A stretch of DNA of 64,000 nt, taken from assembly GCA_015223225.1 (NCBI GenBank), contig JADFCQ010000003.1, positions 124,001 through 188,000 on the forward strand, written 5' to 3'. Source of the DNA: Acetobacteraceae bacterium H6797. GTDB lineage: Bacteria; Pseudomonadota; Alphaproteobacteria; Acetobacterales; Acetobacteraceae. Positions 8,115 to 16,213 of this stretch are shown piece after piece. The notes beneath the pieces were generated by a model. The model was not told the DNA's origin. It did not search any database and saw only the letters and a program-made list of their open reading frames with translations. The position numbers were made by a program, and so were the translations under genes. The first letter of the stretch is position 1. Each line of letters starts with the position of its first letter.

Positions 8115-8612
8115 ATGTTTCCAGGTCTCGAAACCCTTCTGGGCAGCCTGCTCGGCGGCGCTTTTCGCCTCGGGCAGGCGATTCTCGACGCGCGCGAAAA
8201 GCAGCGCGAAAGAGAACATGAGCATGACATGACGGCCCTTCAGGGCGACCTCGCCGAGCGCGCCGACGAGCGCCGGCTGAAGGAACTCGGCCTCGTCAAC
8301 GCCTATCAATATGCGGGCCAGGAACTCTCGGCCGTGCAGGCCGGCGTGCAGGCCCAGGCCAGCGAGGCGCAGGCCGCGGGCGGCTGGGTCGCCTCGCTCT
8401 CGGCCTCGGTGCGGCCGATCGTCACCTATCTGCTGGTGCTCTTCTACATGGCCAACAAGGGCTCCGTGGTCGCCGCCTCCTGGCATAGCGGCGATCTCGC
8501 GAGCGCCTTCCTGCGCATCTACAGCGAGACGGATATGGCCCTCTTCTCCTCCATCCTGGGCTTCTGGTTCGTCGATCGCAGCCTGCGCCGGAAGGGGTCT
8601 CCCATTGGCTGA
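8115..8612 (+). CDS. Holin-like membrane protein (3TM/GTA-release type)
   Basis: 165 residues from ATG 8115; the nearest Shine-Dalgarno (AAGGAG, 8096-8101) is rather far, about 13 nt. The N-terminus is a hydrophobic or amphipathic segment (PGLETLLGSLLGGAFRLG). Residues 22-95 form a highly charged, probably coiled-coil helix. Two membrane segments follow (VRPIVTYLLVLFYMANKGS and DMALFSSILGFWFVDRS). This layout resembles phage and gene-transfer-agent holins that sit beside lysozymes. A holin forms inner-membrane lesions that release endolysin to the cell wall. It is coupled to the endolysin gene by an 8-nt overlap. The family call rests on pattern and context, not on a search. Confidence 0.65.
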   Translation: MFPGLETLLGSLLGGAFRLGQAILDAREKQREREHEHDMTALQGDLAERADERRLKELGLVNAYQYAGQELSAVQAGVQAQASEAQAAGGWVASLSASVRPIVTYLLVLFYMANKGSVVAASWHSGDLASAFLRIYSETDMALFSSILGFWFVDRSLRRKGSPIG

Positions 8613-9183
8613 GCCCCTCATCTCCGACGTGAACGCCGAGACCCTGGCGCTGGTGAAGCGCTTCGAGGGCTGGGCCCGCGCCCTGAGCGACGGGCGCGCG
8701 GCGCCCTATCTCTGCCCCGCCGGCGTTTGGACGCTGGGCTGGGGCAGCACGCGCGGGCTCGACGGAAAGGCGGTGACGCCGGCGAGCGAGCCCGTCACCC
8801 CCGAGCAGGGCGAGAGCCTGCTGGCGCGGGACCTGGCGATGGCCGGGGCATCGGTGCGGCGGCTCGTGGGCGTGCCGCTCACGCCCGGCCAATACGGGGC
8901 GCTCTGTTCCTTCGTCTATAATCTCGGCGCGGGGCGGCTGAAGGCCTCCACCCTGCTCCGGCGCCTCAATGAGGGCGCCATGGACGAGGCGGCGGATGAG
9001 TTTCCTAAATGGGTCATGGCGGGCGGGCGCGTTCTGCCCGGCCTTCAGGCCCGGCGGCAGGCGGAGCGGGCGCTTTTCCTGACGGTGGAAGCGCCAAGGG
9101 TGGCGGCCGCCGAGGCTGCGGCCGTTGCTTCCCCGGGCCGCCTCGGCCGCTTCATGAGCGCCTTCCGTCGCGCGGCGGCCTAG
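8605..9183 (+). CDS. Endolysin: phage-type lysozyme, GH24 family
   Basis: 192 residues from a TTG at 8605, the only start with a good ribosome site (GAAGGGG at 8591-8597) and the one that puts the conserved lysozyme N-terminus in place. ETLALVKRFEGW holds the catalytic glutamate, and YLCPAGVWTLGWGST provides the Cys and Thr of the E...C/D...T triad. Cys replaces the Asp of T4 lysozyme, as in R21-type enzymes. PGQYGALCSFVYNLGAG and LPGLQARRQAERALF are also conserved. It cleaves peptidoglycan glycan chains. There is no signal peptide or SAR anchor, so export would need the holin-like protein, whose 3' end it overlaps. Confidence 0.88.
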   Translation: MAEPLISDVNAETLALVKRFEGWARALSDGRAAPYLCPAGVWTLGWGSTRGLDGKAVTPASEPVTPEQGESLLARDLAMAGASVRRLVGVPLTPGQYGALCSFVYNLGAGRLKASTLLRRLNEGAMDEAADEFPKWVMAGGRVLPGLQARRQAERALFLTVEAPRVAAAEAAAVASPGRLGRFMSAFRRAAA

Positions 9184-9202
9184 GCGCGGATTGCCGAATG
9201 CT

Positions 9203-9233
9203 TGAGCCTGCCCATGTGACTGGGGCAGGCTCA
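9203..9233. terminator. Intercistronic hairpin after the endolysin gene
   Basis: TGAGCCTGCCC (9203-9213) pairs perfectly with GGGCAGGCTCA (9223-9233) across a 9-nt loop. There is no T run, so it is more likely an attenuator or mRNA-stabilising stem than a full terminator. It would let expression of the following small membrane protein differ from that of the lysis genes. Confidence 0.5.
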
Positions 9234-9257
9234 GGTCTCGGTCGGAGGAGACAGGCG

Positions 9258-9434
9258 ATGTTCGTGGATCTCGACGGCAACGGCCCCTGGCGGGAAGAGC
9301 CCGCGACGCCTCGCCTGACACCGGCGGCGCAGAAAGCGCTGGTCTGGGTCATCGCCGCCAATGCCCTGCTGCTGCTCATCGCCCCGATCGGCGGGGCGAC
9401 GGTGGTTGAGGCGGTGATCGCGCTTTTTTTCTGA
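9258..9434 (+). CDS. Small single-span membrane protein, unknown function
   Basis: 58 residues starting at ATG 9258 with a strong GGAGGA site (9244-9249). The first 28 residues are polar (FVDLDGNGPWREEPATPRLTP); the rest is one long hydrophobic segment (ALVWVIAANALLLLIAPIGG...VIALFF) ending right at the C-terminus. Third gene on the same strand after holin and endolysin, with a hairpin in between. It could be an accessory lysis protein (antiholin- or spanin-like) or an unrelated small membrane protein; no family was recognised. Confidence 0.6.
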   Translation: MFVDLDGNGPWREEPATPRLTPAAQKALVWVIAANALLLLIAPIGGATVVEAVIALFF

Positions 9435-9445
9435 GGGCCTCTGTT

Positions 9446-9597
9446 TCAGGGGCCGCGCGGTGCCAGGGCGAGGCGCAGGCCGAAGCCGATGAGCGCCATG
9501 CCTGTGAGCCCGTCCATCATCCGCGACACGCCAGGCCGGCGCAGCACCCCGCGACCGACGCCGTCGCCCCGACCAGGATGGCGTTGATCGGGTCCAT
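9446..9597 (-). pseudogene. Remnant of a LysE/RhtB-family exporter
   Basis: On the minus strand from 9597, a LysE-like N-terminus (MDPINAILVGATASVAG) reads on briefly to a stop. In another frame, from about 9550 to the stop at 9446, a typical LysE C-terminus appears: VLRRPGVSRMMDGLTGMALI and GFGLRLAL. The roughly 150 residues of transmembrane body between them are missing. This looks like an internal deletion leaving both ends joined out of frame. Moderate confidence because both pieces are short. Confidence 0.45.
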
Positions 9598-9603
9598 GGC
9601 CGA

Positions 9604-10479
9604 TCAGCCCGCCGCCTGCGCGATGGCCGCGCCTATATCGGCCAGGGCGGCCTCGCGGATGGCGCCATCGGCGCTGCCTTCGGTCAGATAGGCCGCGACC
9701 AGGATCGGCGCCGCGCCGTCGGGCGGCCAGAGCAGGCCCACGTCGCTGCTGGTGCTGAAAGCGCTGGTGCCCGTCTTCTCGCCCGCGCGCCATCCAGCGG
9801 GCAGGCGGGCCTTGAGGCGGGCGTCGCCTGTCCGGTTCGCTTGGAGCCAGCCGATGAGGCTGCGGCGGCTCGCGGCGGAAAGCGCGTCGCCCTGCGTCAG
9901 CCGCTCGAGATGGCCGAGCATGGCGGCGGGCGTGGTCGTGTCCCGCGCATCGCCGGGGCGGGCCTCGTTCAGCGCGGTTTCGCGGCGATCCAGCCGGCTC
10001 ACGCCGTCGCCCTGCTCGCGCATCCAGGCGGTGAGGCCTTCGGGCCCGTCCATGGCGTCGAAGAGGATATTGCCGGCGGTATTGTCCGAAAGCGTGATCG
10101 CCGCCTCGCAGATTTCCGCGAGGCTCATGCGCCCGCCCGCCCGCTTCTCCGTCACGGGGGAATAGGTGACGAGGCTCTCGCGTTGGATGGGGATCTCGCG
10201 CTCCAGCTTCTCCCGCCCCGCATCGACGCGCGAGAGCACGGCCGCCGCGGCGATCAGCTTATAGGTGCTGGAGAAAGGGAAGCGTTCCTCGGCGCGATAG
10301 AGCGCGCGGCGGCCCGTGGCGGTATCGAGCACGGCCACGCCCAGGCGGCCGCCGCGCTCGGCCTCGATCCGCGCGAAGCGGGCGGGCAGGGCGGCGAAGC
10401 CATCGGCGGCATAAGCACGGCTGCGGGTCGTGGCCAGGGAAAGCGCCGCCAGGGCGAGGAGGGGGCGTTTGCCGATCAT
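9604..10479 (-). CDS. Class A serine beta-lactamase
   Basis: 291 residues with an N-terminal signal (ALAALSLATTRSRAYAADG). All class A motifs are present: active-site S71-T-Y-K74 (SxxK), SDN at 131-133, RRETALN with the general-base glutamate at about 167, and KTG at 235-237. The periplasmic enzyme hydrolyses beta-lactam rings through an acyl-serine intermediate. It is divergent from an AmpR-like regulator with an 88-bp shared promoter, the classic inducible arrangement. Substrate spectrum cannot be told from the sequence. Confidence 0.93.
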   Translation of the reverse strand: MIGKRPLLALAALSLATTRSRAYAADGFAALPARFARIEAERGGRLGVAVLDTATGRRALYRAEERFPFSSTYKLIAAAAVLSRVDAGREKLEREIPIQRESLVTYSPVTEKRAGGRMSLAEICEAAITLSDNTAGNILFDAMDGPEGLTAWMREQGDGVSRLDRRETALNEARPGDARDTTTPAAMLGHLERLTQGDALSAASRRSLIGWLQANRTGDARLKARLPAGWRAGEKTGTSAFSTSSDVGLLWPPDGAAPILVAAYLTEGSADGAIREAALADIGAAIAQAAG

Positions 10480-10528
10480 GATGTTTCTCCGTGTGACAGC
10501 CGGAAGATGAGCGGCGCGGCCCCCTGCG

Positions 10529-10547
10529 GCAAACGATGGTTCTTTGC
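10529..10547. promoter_or_regulatory. Candidate AmpR operator
   Basis: GCAAA-N9-TTTGC is an inverted repeat of LysR-type spacing, in the 88-bp gap between the divergent beta-lactamase and ampR-like genes. LysR-family proteins such as AmpR bind sites of this shape in such gaps. Assignment is by position and symmetry only. Confidence 0.4.
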
Positions 10548-10567
10548 GGGAAACCCAAGATAAACTA

Positions 10568-11467
10568 ATGGGTCTGGCCGTGAGCCTCTCCCATCTTCCC
10601 CTCAATGCCCTGCGCGCCTTCGAGGTCGCGGCCCGGCATCTCAGCTTCACCCGGGCGGGGTTGGAACTGCATGTAAGCCAGGCGGCGGTGAGCCAGCAGG
10701 TGAAGAGCCTGGAGGATATCCTGGGCGTGCCGCTCTTCCGCCGCCTGCCGCGCGGGCTGGCGCTGACGGCGGAGGGCGAGGCGCTGCTGCCGGTGCTCAC
10801 CGACGCGTTCCGACGAATTTCCGCGACCATGGACCGCTTCGAGGGCGGGCGGCTGCGCGAGGTGCTGACCCTGGGCGCGGTGGGCACCTTCGTCACGGGC
10901 TGGCTGATCGGGCGGCTGCCGCAATTCCGCGCGGCGCACCCCTTCGTCGACCTGCGGGTGATGACCAACAACAACCGCGTCGATCTGGCGGGCGAGGGGC
11001 TGGACCTCGCGATTCGCTTCGGCGACGGCGCCTGGCATGGGACGGAGGCGATGCGGCTCTTCACCGCGCCCCTGGCCCCGCTCTGCGCGCCTGCCCTGGC
11101 CCGGCGCCTGCGGCAGCCGGCGGATCTGCTGCGGGAGGCGCTGCTGCGTTCCTACCGGCAGGACGAATGGCCGCGCTGGTTCGCGGCGCTCGACCTCGTG
11201 GCGCCGGCGGTACGGGGCTTCGTCTTCGATTCCTCGCTGACCATGGCGGAAGCGGCGGTGCAGGGCGCGGGCGTGGCGCTGCTGCCGGCCAGGATGTTCG
11301 AGCGCGATATCGCCCTTGGCCGGCTGGTGCGGCCCTTCGAGCCGGAGGTGACGCTGGGGGCCTATTGGCTCACCCGGCTGAAATCGCGGAAGGAGAGCCA
11401 GGCCATGGCCGCCTTCCGCGAATGGCTGGCGGGACAGCCTGAAGTCGCGGCCTCGGCGGGGCCATAA
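10568..11467 (+). CDS. ampR: AmpR-like LysR-type regulator of the beta-lactamase
   Basis: 299 residues from ATG 10568; a GTG at 10580 is also possible. The N-terminal helix-turn-helix reads LPLNALRAFEVAARHLSFTR and VSQAAVSQQVKSLE. The effector domain carries NNNRVDLAGEGLDLAIRFG, AWHGTEAMRLF, APLAPLCAPAL, LLRSYRQDEWPRW and GAYWLTRLKSR. All of these closely follow AmpR of enterobacteria and pseudomonads, which senses muropeptides and UDP-MurNAc-pentapeptide. Divergent placement next to a class A beta-lactamase supports the role. The GcvA-type regulator family is the main alternative. Confidence 0.85.
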   Translation: MGLAVSLSHLPLNALRAFEVAARHLSFTRAGLELHVSQAAVSQQVKSLEDILGVPLFRRLPRGLALTAEGEALLPVLTDAFRRISATMDRFEGGRLREVLTLGAVGTFVTGWLIGRLPQFRAAHPFVDLRVMTNNNRVDLAGEGLDLAIRFGDGAWHGTEAMRLFTAPLAPLCAPALARRLRQPADLLREALLRSYRQDEWPRWFAALDLVAPAVRGFVFDSSLTMAEAAVQGAGVALLPARMFERDIALGRLVRPFEPEVTLGAYWLTRLKSRKESQAMAAFREWLAGQPEVAASAGP

Positions 11468-11469
11468 CG

Positions 11470-11496
11470 AAAAAGGCCGGGCTTGGGGCCCGGCCT
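11470..11496 (-). terminator. Terminator shared by ampR and ETF-QO
   Basis: GGCCGGGC-TTGG-GGCCCGGCC hairpin. On the minus strand it is followed by TTTTTCG, giving a good intrinsic terminator for the ETF-QO gene, which ends 8 nt away. On the plus strand it lies immediately after the ampR-like stop codon. Confidence 0.75.
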
Positions 11497-11503
11497 CGTC
11501 GCG

Positions 11504-13129
11504 TCACATGCCGCCGATATAGTTCGGCCCGCCGCCACCCTCGGGCGTGCACCAGTCGATATTCTGCGTCGGGTCCTTGATGTCGCAGGTTTTGCAATGG
11601 ACGCAGTTCTGGCCGTTGATGACCAGGCGCGGCTTGCCTTCCTCGACCCCCACGGCCTCGTAGACGCCGGCGGGGCAGTAGCGGCTCTCGGGCGCGGCGA
11701 ACTGCTCCCAGTTGATCGGCAGCCAGCGCGCGCTGTCGCGCAGCTTGAGATGCGTCGGCTGGTCTTCCTCGTGATTGGTATTCGAGAGGAAGACGGAGGA
11801 GAGCCGGTCGAAGGTCAGCTTACCGTCGGGCTTGGGATAGACAATCTTCTCCGCCTCGCTCGCCTTCTTCAGCGAGCTGTGGTCGGCGTGGTGCTTGAGC
11901 GTCCAGGGCGACTTGCCGCGGGTGATATAGGTCTCGAGCGCCGCGTTGAGCATGCCGCCGACGAAGCCGAACTTGGCGAAGCCGGGGCGGATGTTGCGGA
12001 CGCTGTTCAGCTCTTCCCAGACCCAGCTGTTCTTCACCGCATCCGAATAGCTGTCGAGCTGGGCGGGGGCGTTCTCGTCGGCCAGCGCCGCGACCACGGC
12101 CTCGGCGGCCAGCATGCCGGTCTTCATCGCCGTATGCGTGCCCTTGATCTTCGGCACGTTCAGGAAGCCCGCCGTGCAGCCGATCAGCATGCCGCCGGGG
12201 AAGACCAGCTTGGGGATGGATTGCAGCCCGCCCTCGTTCAGCGCGCGGGCGCCATAGGCGATGCGCTTGCCGCCCTCGAGCATGGCGCGGACCATCGGGT
12301 GGGTCTTGAAGCGCTGGAACTCCTCGAAGGGGGAGAGCCAGGGGTTCGGATAGTCCAGCCCCACCACGAAGCCGATCGAGATCAGGTCCTCACCCAGATG
12401 GTAGAGGAAGGAGCCGCCATAGGTATCCGTCTTCAGCGGCCAGCCGGTGGAATGCCAGATGGTGCCGGGCTTGTGGTTCTCCTTGGGAACCTGCCACAGC
12501 TCCTTGATGCCCAGGCCGTAGGTCTGGGTATCGACGCCCTCGCGGAGATGGAAGGTCTGCTCCAGCTTCTTGGTCAGCGAGCCGCGGCAGCCCTCGGAGA
12601 AGAGGGTGTAGCGGGCGCGCAGCTCCATGCCGGGCTGGAAGTTCGGGCCTTCCTCGCCTTCGCGGGTGATGCCCATGACGCCGGCGACGACGCCCTTGAC
12701 CACGCCATCCTCGATGATGCTCTCCGAGGCGGCGAAGCCCGGATAGATCTCGACGCCCAGCGTCTCGGCCTTGGCACCGAGCCAGCGGCAGACATTGCCG
12801 AGGCTGACGATGTAATTGCCGTGGTTGTTCATCTGCGGCGGGGTCGGCAGCTGGTAGCCGCCCTTCTCCGTCAGATACATGAACTTGTCCTCGGCGGCCG
12901 GGGTGGCCAGCGCCGGGGGATCGTCGCGCCAATCGGGGATCAGCTCATCCAGCGCGCGCGGCTCGAGCACGGCGCCCGAGAGGATATGCGCGCCGATCTC
13001 GCCGCCCTTCTCGACCAGGCAGACCGAGGCATCGGGCGAGAGTTGCTTGAGGCGGATCGCGGCGGCCAAGCCCGAAGGGCCGCCGCCGACGATCAGCACA
13101 TCGAATTCCATGCTTTCGCGTTCGGACAT
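11504..13129 (-). CDS. etfQO: Electron transfer flavoprotein-ubiquinone oxidoreductase
   Basis: 541 residues from ATG 13129, which is preceded by GGAGAGGG; an upstream ATG at 13156 is less well placed. FAD-binding [17 protein letters not shown] lies near residues 14-30. The ubiquinone and membrane-surface region follows ([20 protein letters not shown]). The C-terminal 4Fe-4S ligands sit in [20 protein letters not shown]. The enzyme passes electrons from ETF (fatty-acid, amino-acid and sarcosine/dimethylglycine dehydrogenases) to ubiquinone at the inner membrane. It would serve several of the flavin dehydrogenases encoded later in this window. Confidence 0.96.
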   Translation of the reverse strand: MSERESMEFDVLIVGGGPSGLAAAIRLKQLSPDASVCLVEKGGEIGAHILSGAVLEPRALDELIPDWRDDPPALATPAAEDKFMYLTEKGGYQLPTPPQMNNHGNYIVSLGNVCRWLGAKAETLGVEIYPGFAASESIIEDGVVKGVVAGVMGITREGEEGPNFQPGMELRARYTLFSEGCRGSLTKKLEQTFHLREGVDTQTYGLGIKELWQVPKENHKPGTIWHSTGWPLKTDTYGGSFLYHLGEDLISIGFVVGLDYPNPWLSPFEEFQRFKTHPMVRAMLEGGKRIAYGARALNEGGLQSIPKLVFPGGMLIGCTAGFLNVPKIKGTHTAMKTGMLAAEAVVAALADENAPAQLDSYSDAVKNSWVWEELNSVRNIRPGFAKFGFVGGMLNAALETYITRGKSPWTLKHHADHSSLKKASEAEKIVYPKPDGKLTFDRLSSVFLSNTNHEEDQPTHLKLRDSARWLPINWEQFAAPESRYCPAGVYEAVGVEEGKPRLVINGQNCVHCKTCDIKDPTQNIDWCTPEGGGGPNYIGGM

Positions 13130-13349
13130 CTGGCTACCCTCTCCTGGCTGGATCATCCCGGCGTCGCGACTTGCCTTTAACCCGCGCCATGGCGGGGTGA
13201 AAGACCCGGAAATGCAAGATTTCCAAGGGCCGGGGCAGGAATGGCATGCCGTTGCGTTTTACGCGACGGCTCGCAGCCTCCCTCGGGGCCTAACGGCCCG
13301 TGAAGCGGGACGTTGCGTTTGGAAGGGTCAGGCCCGATACCATGAGGCC

Positions 13350-14228
13350 ATGGATCAGGCCGGCCTGGACGAATTGGCGGCAGCCCTCCGGCTGCAATAC
13401 GAGTGGGGAGCCGACGAGGCGCTGTTGGAAGCGCCCGTCGATCGCTTTGCCGCGCTCGATGCCGCGCGCGCGGCCGCCGAGGCGGCGGCCCAGGCCGTGG
13501 TGCCGGAACCAGCCGGCGCCCAAGCCCTGCGCCCCGATGCCCAGCGCCAGGCGCCCGCCAAGCCGGCGCTGCTCGCTTCCGTCGCCGAGCCCTTCACGCC
13601 GAATTTGACCCAGGCCGAGGCCTTGGCCGCCCAGGCGGACAGCCTGGACGCGCTCAAGGAGGCCATTCGCGGCTTCGAGGGCAGCCCGCTGCGGGAGACG
13701 GCGACCAATCTCGTCTTCGCCGATGGCCAGCCCGAGTCGGGGCTGATGCTGATCGGCGAGGCACCGGGGGCCGATGAGGACAGGCTCGGCCGGCCCTTCG
13801 TCGGCGTTTCTGGCCAGTTGCTGGACCGGATGTTGGCCTCCATCGGCATCGCCCGCGATGCGGCCGACCCGAAGGACGCCTTCACCATCACCAATATCCT
13901 GCCCTGGCGGCCGCCGGGGAACCGCACGCCGACCGAGGCGGAGATCGCGCTCTTCATGCCCTTCCTGCTGCGGCATATCGAGCTGGTGCAGCCGCGCCTG
14001 ATCGTGCTGCTCGGCGGGGTGGCCGCGAAGGGCGTGCTGCGGGCGAAGGAGGGTATTACGCGGCTGCGCGGACGGTGGCATAAGGCCGCGACCCCGCTGG
14101 GCGAAATCCCGGCCCTGCCCACGCTGCACCCGGCCTATCTGTTGCGGAATCCGGCCTCCAAGCGCGATGCCTGGCACGACCTGCTTCTGTTGAGGCAGCG
14201 TATCGATGATGCCGCGAAGGTGAAGTAA
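13350..14228 (+). CDS. Uracil-DNA glycosylase, family 4-like, without cysteines
   Basis: 292 residues from ATG 13350. The catalytic domain (from about residue 90) has the family 4 motifs [31 protein letters not shown] and [13 protein letters not shown]. It removes uracil from DNA in base excision repair. Classical family 4 enzymes carry four cysteines for a 4Fe-4S cluster; this protein has none, with the second-cluster region reading PWRPPGN instead of KCRPPGN. Many alphaproteobacterial homologues are also altered here. A 90-residue Ala-rich N-terminal extension of unknown role precedes the domain. Confidence 0.88.
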   Translation: MDQAGLDELAAALRLQYEWGADEALLEAPVDRFAALDAARAAAEAAAQAVVPEPAGAQALRPDAQRQAPAKPALLASVAEPFTPNLTQAEALAAQADSLDALKEAIRGFEGSPLRETATNLVFADGQPESGLMLIGEAPGADEDRLGRPFVGVSGQLLDRMLASIGIARDAADPKDAFTITNILPWRPPGNRTPTEAEIALFMPFLLRHIELVQPRLIVLLGGVAAKGVLRAKEGITRLRGRWHKAATPLGEIPALPTLHPAYLLRNPASKRDAWHDLLLLRQRIDDAAKVK

Positions 14229-14352
14229 CCTTTTTCGCTCTCGTGCATCCGTGCGGAACTCTCTGAAATCTTTGTGTTTACGCAAATTTTGCACCGCAGC
14301 GCGGATTTTACGCATTGCTGACGGGGGCGCCTGCCGCTAACGCCATCCGGCC

Positions 14353-16209
14353 ATGACTGCGATCGCCACCATGGCCCTTCGCCGACAGACCACGCTGAAA
14401 GCCGCGTGCCTGGCAGCGACGCTGATGTTCGGGGTTCAGGCCCCGGCTTCCGCGCAAGGGGCCGGAGAGACCGCCGCCGAAGCTGCCGCCCCGCAAGAGA
14501 CGGCACTCAGCATTCCCAGACCCAATGCGGCACCTGCCCTCGCCGGCATGCCGCAACCCCTCGCGCCGTCCGATGCCGTCCGCCTGCGTCGGATCTTCGA
14601 CTATCAGGCCCGGGGCGAGATCACCGCCGCCATCCGTGAGACGGAGCGCCTCGAAGACCGCCGCCTGATGGGCCATGTGCTGGCTGATCGCTGGCTGCGC
14701 GGTGGCCATGGGCATGCGAACCCCACGGCGGCCGAGCTGATCGCCTGGATCAACGAGAATCCCGACAATCCGGATGCGCCCAGCATCCAGGCCCTGCTCC
14801 AGAGCAAGGCTCCGGCCGCCGCCGTGCCCAGCGTCTCCGAAGGCGAGAGCCTGGCACAGGGCGACGAGGATGTGCCGGAAGAGCGCGACAACGGCGCCCG
14901 CCCCTGGCGCCGCCAGGCCTCGCTGGACCGCGCGGTGCGCGACCGCGCCTATGATGGCGACGTCGCCGGCGCCATGGCGGCGATTGCCAAGGGCAAGGCC
15001 GAGCCGGCCTATGCCGCCGTGCTCCAGGGCGAGGTGGCGCTCGCCCTGTTCCATCAGGGCCGTGACGAGGAGGCCTGGCGCCTCGCCGCCGATGCCGCCC
15101 AGCGCGCCCCGAACGAGGCGCATCCGAGCTTCGTGGCCGGGCTCGCGGCCTGGGGCCTTGGCCGCTACGACGTGGCGATGCGCCATTTCGAGGCCTCGGC
15201 CCGGGCGGATTCCGGCACCCCGGCGCTCCGCGCCGCCGCCGCCTTCTGGACGGCGCGGGCCGCGATCCATGCCCGTCAGCCGCGCCTCTACCTGCCCTGG
15301 ATGCTCCAGGCCTCGCAGGAGCCGCGCACCTTCTACGGGCTCGTCGCCCGCCGCCTGCTCGGCCTCGCCCCCGGTTTCGCCTGGGAGCGCGAGGTGCCGG
15401 GGGCGGCCGAGGCCGCGGCCCTGGCCGAGACGGCCGGTGGCTGGCGCGCCCTGGCGCTGCTGCAGATCGGCCAGCGCGACCGCGCCGAGGCCGAGCTTCG
15501 CCGCCTCTACAGCGTGGCGCGCGGCAATCCGGGCATGCTCCGGGCCATGCTGGCGGTTTCGACCCAGTCGGGAATGACGGAGCTGGCCTCCCAGCTCGCG
15601 ACGGTGGTGCAGGATGCCGATGGCCGTCCGCGCGACTTCGCGCGCTTCCCGCTGCCGCCGCTGATGCCGCAGGGCGGCTACCGGATCGACCCGGCGGTGC
15701 TCTATGCGATCGCCCGGCAGGAATCGAATTTCAACGAGCGCGCCGTCTCGGGTGCCGGGGCGCGGGGGCTGATGCAGATCATGCCCGCGACGGCCTCCTA
15801 TGTGTTGGGCGACCGCAGCCTGCGCACCAGCAAGGGCGCGCGGCGGCTGAACGACCCGGCGCTGTCGCTGGAACTGGCGCAGCGCTACCTGCTGCATCTC
15901 TCCTCGCTCGACAGCGTGGGCGACGATCTGATCCGGGTGCTGGCGGCTTATAATAATGGGCCGGGCAATCTCTCGCGTTGGCTCCCCGGTGCGCGGCACC
16001 AGGGCGACCCGTTCCTCTTCATCGAGAGCATTCCGGTGAACGAGACGCGGGCCTATGTGCAGCGCGTGCTGGCCTATTCCTGGATCTATGCGAGCCGGCT
16101 GGGCCTGCCTTCCCCGAGCCTCGAGGCCCTGGCGGCCGGCGGCTTCCCGCGCTTCTCGGCGACGGCGGGGCTGGAGACGGTGATGCAGGCGGCGGGCGCG
16201 CGGCGGTAA
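14353..16209 (+). CDS. Soluble lytic murein transglycosylase (Slt family)
   Basis: 618 residues with a signal peptide (LKAACLAATLMFGVQAPASAQ; the start could also be ATG 14371). A long alpha-helical superhelix with SLT70-like repeats occupies about residues 70-440. The C-terminal goose-lysozyme-like domain holds the catalytic glutamate in ARQESNFNERAVSGAGARG, then LMQIMPATA and AAYNNGPGNLSRWL. It cleaves peptidoglycan with formation of 1,6-anhydromuropeptides, the ligand class sensed by AmpR, whose likely gene is 3 kb upstream. Its stop codon is followed within 5 nt by the palindromic repeat. Confidence 0.93.
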   Translation: MTAIATMALRRQTTLKAACLAATLMFGVQAPASAQGAGETAAEAAAPQETALSIPRPNAAPALAGMPQPLAPSDAVRLRRIFDYQARGEITAAIRETERLEDRRLMGHVLADRWLRGGHGHANPTAAELIAWINENPDNPDAPSIQALLQSKAPAAAVPSVSEGESLAQGDEDVPEERDNGARPWRRQASLDRAVRDRAYDGDVAGAMAAIAKGKAEPAYAAVLQGEVALALFHQGRDEEAWRLAADAAQRAPNEAHPSFVAGLAAWGLGRYDVAMRHFEASARADSGTPALRAAAAFWTARAAIHARQPRLYLPWMLQASQEPRTFYGLVARRLLGLAPGFAWEREVPGAAEAAALAETAGGWRALALLQIGQRDRAEAELRRLYSVARGNPGMLRAMLAVSTQSGMTELASQLATVVQDADGRPRDFARFPLPPLMPQGGYRIDPAVLYAIARQESNFNERAVSGAGARGLMQIMPATASYVLGDRSLRTSKGARRLNDPALSLELAQRYLLHLSSLDSVGDDLIRVLAAYNNGPGNLSRWLPGARHQGDPFLFIESIPVNETRAYVQRVLAYSWIYASRLGLPSPSLEALAAGGFPRFSATAGLETVMQAAGARR

Positions 16210-16213
16210 GCGC

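Noticed and set aside
8115..9434. Reading the holin-endolysin genes as the end of an intact prophage
   Set aside because: No structural, packaging, replication or integrase gene lies on either side within the window. Flanking genes are housekeeping or resistance genes, and no attachment-site-like repeats were noticed.
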